A stretch of 8,528 nt of DNA from Candidatus Dormiibacterota bacterium (lineage in GTDB: Bacteria > Chloroflexota > Dormibacteria > Aeolococcales > Aeolococcaceae): positions 1 to 8,528 of the forward strand of contig DAIDIX010000064.1 in NCBI GenBank assembly GCA_027451645.1, in the 5' to 3' direction. The notes beneath the pieces were generated by a model. The model saw only the letters and a program-made list of their open reading frames with translations. It was not told the origin of the DNA and did no database searches. A program made the translations under genes and the position numbers. Within the stretch, counting starts at the first letter, position 1. The number at the start of each line of letters is the position of its first letter. Below, one piece after another: positions 6,745 through 8,528 of this stretch.

Positions 6745-6750
6745 ATGGTC

Positions 6751-7380
6751 ATGAGCACGATACTTGAGCAAGAGGTACGGAAATCTGCACGTGCTGAGGT
6801 GGAGATGGAGGAGATCCGTCCGAGCCGTGGGAGAAAGGGGCAGGCATATGAGCTTGGCATGGTTGCAGTAGGCATAGCCCTCTTTGTCTATGGAGCATTC
6901 TATGCTGAGTGGGTTCCCGGTTCAACAGAGATGGCAACACTTGGCATCGTTGCCATGATCGGAGGGGTGGTCCCGCTCATTGCAGGGCTTGTGCTCTTCA
7001 CGGCTACTCGCGATGAGAATGAGCTGGCAACGGGACTGACACTCCTTGGTGTCTTTGCCCTGTCTACTGTCGGTGTGACACGGCTCCTTGAGACATCTGG
7101 AACTGTGACGACTGGAGATCTTCAGGCGTTCATGGGCATGATGTTCATTGTGTGGGCAGCTGTGCTCGCCTATGTCGGTATGAGTGTCTGGTCGAAACAT
7201 CCGGGATTCGGCCTTGCAGCAGGAGTTCTCGTTCTCTCTCTCCTGGCTCTTGCCATCGGAGAGTGGACACCGAGCAACGGCTGGGTCATTACTGCAGGAT
7301 ATGGGTACATCATCGCAGCCCTGATTGCAGCTGGCGCAGCGTTCCTTCACCGGTTTCCGGCTCTCATGGGCGGAGAGTAA
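6751..7380 (+). CDS. Acetate/succinate transporter-like membrane protein (AceTr/SatP/YaaH family, divergent)
   Basis: Probably a small six-helix importer of acetate or similar monocarboxylates. The 209-residue product has a charged cytoplasmic N-terminus (1-33) and six hydrophobic segments at about 34-55, 62-84, 93-113, 123-146, 151-170 and 177-199, the length and topology of the AceTr family. Matches to E. coli SatP as I remember it: GG-x-x-P-x-IAGL at the end of helix 2 (71-80), NELATGLT before helix 3, LLALAIGE at the end of helix 5 (SatP has LLAIGN) and a Gly/Ala-rich helix 6 after GW. The N-terminal NPAPLGL motif, usually diagnostic, is absent, so this is a divergent member or a look-alike. 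The start follows GGAGGT at 6739. A GNAT/acetate-CoA ligase fusion begins 84 bases downstream on the same strand, which supports an acetate role. An inverted repeat in the upstream region may be an operator. Confidence 0.66.
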   Translation: MSTILEQEVRKSARAEVEMEEIRPSRGRKGQAYELGMVAVGIALFVYGAFYAEWVPGSTEMATLGIVAMIGGVVPLIAGLVLFTATRDENELATGLTLLGVFALSTVGVTRLLETSGTVTTGDLQAFMGMMFIVWAAVLAYVGMSVWSKHPGFGLAAGVLVLSLLALAIGEWTPSNGWVITAGYGYIIAALIAAGAAFLHRFPALMGGE

Positions 7381-7396
7381 TCCGTGATGGACCTGA

Positions 7397-7426
7397 AACG
7401 GGAGGTGCCGGACGGTACCTCCCGTT
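7397..7426 (+). terminator. Strong intergenic hairpin between transporter and ligase genes
   Basis: AACGGGAGGTGCC (7397-7409) pairs with GGTACCTCCCGTT (7414-7426) as a 13-bp stem with one G-U pair and a GGAC tetraloop, beginning 17 bases after the transporter stop. The following bases (CTTGC) hold no proper T-run, so it may be a partial terminator, an mRNA-processing or stability element, or an attenuator tuning read-through into the ligase. Only 38 bases separate it from the next ATG, and they show no clear promoter. Confidence 0.65.
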
Positions 7427-7454
7427 CTTGCATGGCAGCAATGTGAGTGCGGGA

Positions 7455-7459
7455 GGAGG
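7455..7459 (+). promoter_or_regulatory. Ribosome binding site of the GNAT/acetate-CoA ligase gene
   Basis: GGAGG is followed after 5 bases by the ATG at 7465. An ATG at 7460 sits directly against the site and reaches a stop after three codons, so 7465 is the start. Confidence 0.75.
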
Positions 7460-7464
7460 ATGAC

Positions 7465-8528
7465 ATGGTAGACGTTCCCGAGGAACGTGACAGTCTGCTT
7501 CAGGATGGATCACTCATCCGCATCAGGTCAATCCGTCCAGATGATGCAGGACGACATCGAAGATTCATCTCAAAAATGAGCGATGAATCGAAGCGTCTTC
7601 GCTTTTTTGCAGTCAGGCCAGCACTCACGGATGCGGAGACTGCCTATTTCACCACTGTTGACAATGTAGGGCGTGTTGGCCTTGTTGCCATCAGGCACGA
7701 TGACATTGTCGGCATCGGGAGGTTTGATGTCACAGAAGAGGGAAGTGCGGAAGTTGCCTTTGCCGTTGCCGATGCAGTTCAGGGACTAGGCGTTGGAAGT
7801 CTTCTCCTTGATCGGCTTGTCGTGGAGGCCCAGCGGCGGGAACTCACGACGTTCACAGCCCATACGCTCCCGGAGAATGAGCGGATGCTTGAGATCTTCC
7901 ACAAGTCGGGCCTCAATGTGACAACCCATCTTGAAGCTGGAGAGTGCAGTGTCGTCATGGATCTTGAGGATCTCCTGCAGTGGAAAACTGCGGCTGCTGC
8001 ACGCGATGATGCCTCAGGACTGAGATCTCTCACCCGGATCCTCGAGCCACAGCATGTTGCAGTCATAGGCGTGGGAAGAGAGCCGAATTCTCTTGGACGT
8101 GTTGTTGCAGAGAATATCCTCGGAAGCAGTTACCAGGGAATGCTCACACCTGTGAACAATGCTGCCATGGTGACAGTGAGAGGCATACCCTCCGTTCATG
8201 AGATTGGGGAGATCTCGCCTCCTCCGGATGTTGCAGTCATTGTTGTGCCTGCAGCTCATGTGCTTGGCGTTGTGAAGGACTGTGGGGAAGCTGGAGTGGC
8301 AGGATGTGTCATCATCACAGCGGGATTCGCTGAGACTGGTGCAGAGGGAAGACGTCTTGAGGAGGAGATCGTCCAGCAGGCGAGGGCTTCAGGCATGCGG
8401 ATCATTGGACCGAACTGCATCGGGATTGTGACGAGTGCTCTTGGAATGAATGCGACATTTCTTCCTGGTACTGTTCCTGTAGGCAACATAGGATTTGCAT
8501 CCCAGTCCGGAGCCATGGGCATTGCCCT
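7465..8528 (+). CDS. GNAT acetyltransferase / acetate-CoA ligase (NDP-forming) fusion, 3' partial
   Basis: The first 354 residues of a gene cut by the window end; related fusions are about 800-900 residues. An N-terminal GNAT domain (about 15-175) carries the acetyl-CoA pyrophosphate loop QGLGVG at 106-111. A CoA-binding Rossmann domain follows, with EPQHVAVIGVGREPNSLG from about 194 and IIGPNCIGI at 313-321, then the start of the ligase-CoA domain with FASQSGAMG at 344-352. This order matches proteins annotated as bifunctional GNAT/acetate-CoA ligase, including the protein acetyltransferase Pat family that silences acetyl-CoA synthetase (E. coli PatZ has its GNAT at the C-terminus instead). 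True NDP-forming ligases make acetyl-CoA or acetate plus ATP through a phosphohistidine; Pat-type proteins have lost that His. The His would lie beyond the window, so enzyme and regulator cannot be told apart here. Placement behind an acetate-transporter-like gene supports acetate metabolism. Confidence 0.9.
   Translation, partial: MVDVPEERDSLLQDGSLIRIRSIRPDDAGRHRRFISKMSDESKRLRFFAVRPALTDAETAYFTTVDNVGRVGLVAIRHDDIVGIGRFDVTEEGSAEVAFAVADAVQGLGVGSLLLDRLVVEAQRRELTTFTAHTLPENERMLEIFHKSGLNVTTHLEAGECSVVMDLEDLLQWKTAAAARDDASGLRSLTRILEPQHVAVIGVGREPNSLGRVVAENILGSSYQGMLTPVNNAAMVTVRGIPSVHEIGEISPPPDVAVIVVPAAHVLGVVKDCGEAGVAGCVIITAGFAETGAEGRRLEEEIVQQARASGMRIIGPNCIGIVTSALGMNATFLPGTVPVGNIGFASQSGAMGIA

Overview
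The window reads as an accessory stretch of membrane and small-molecule genes. It is most likely from an archaeon, and my best guess is a Methanomicrobiales-like methanogen. The hints are a GC content around or slightly above 50 percent by eye, strong GGAGG-type ribosome binding sites, frequent AGG and CGG arginine codons with GCA alanine and CTT/CTC leucine codons, a possibly leaderless gene, and an NDP-forming acyl-CoA synthetase fused to a GNAT domain. None of these is diagnostic, and the window holds no rRNA, tRNA or lineage marker gene. I saw no CRISPR array, insertion sequence or integrase.

Left part (1-4913). A very long P-type cation ATPase enters from outside the window and runs rightward to 3307. 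Its C-terminal three quarters is a complete P2-like pump with all catalytic motifs. Its N-terminal part looks like the tail of a second, catalytically dead ATPase unit. It overlaps tail to tail by 32 bases with a leftward SulP-family anion permease that carries a C-terminal STAS domain.

Middle part (4914-6673). A 163-base gap holds a perfect inverted repeat just upstream of the SulP start. It leads to a rightward small membrane protein (175 aa) built from two similar halves. Next comes a leftward PRC-barrel protein, whose short start region is divergent from a rightward 211-aa soluble protein that I do not recognise and that probably uses a TTG start.

Right part (6674-8528). A promoter region with a near-perfect 9-bp inverted repeat precedes a six-TM protein resembling the AceTr/SatP acetate-succinate transporters. 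After a strong 13-bp hairpin follows the start of a GNAT plus acetate-CoA ligase (NDP-forming) fusion, cut by the window end. Acetate uptake followed by acetate activation, or by acetylation control of that step, is the most coherent functional pairing here. The other genes suggest ion and anion homeostasis, but nothing in the sequence ties them into one operon: there are four changes of gene direction.
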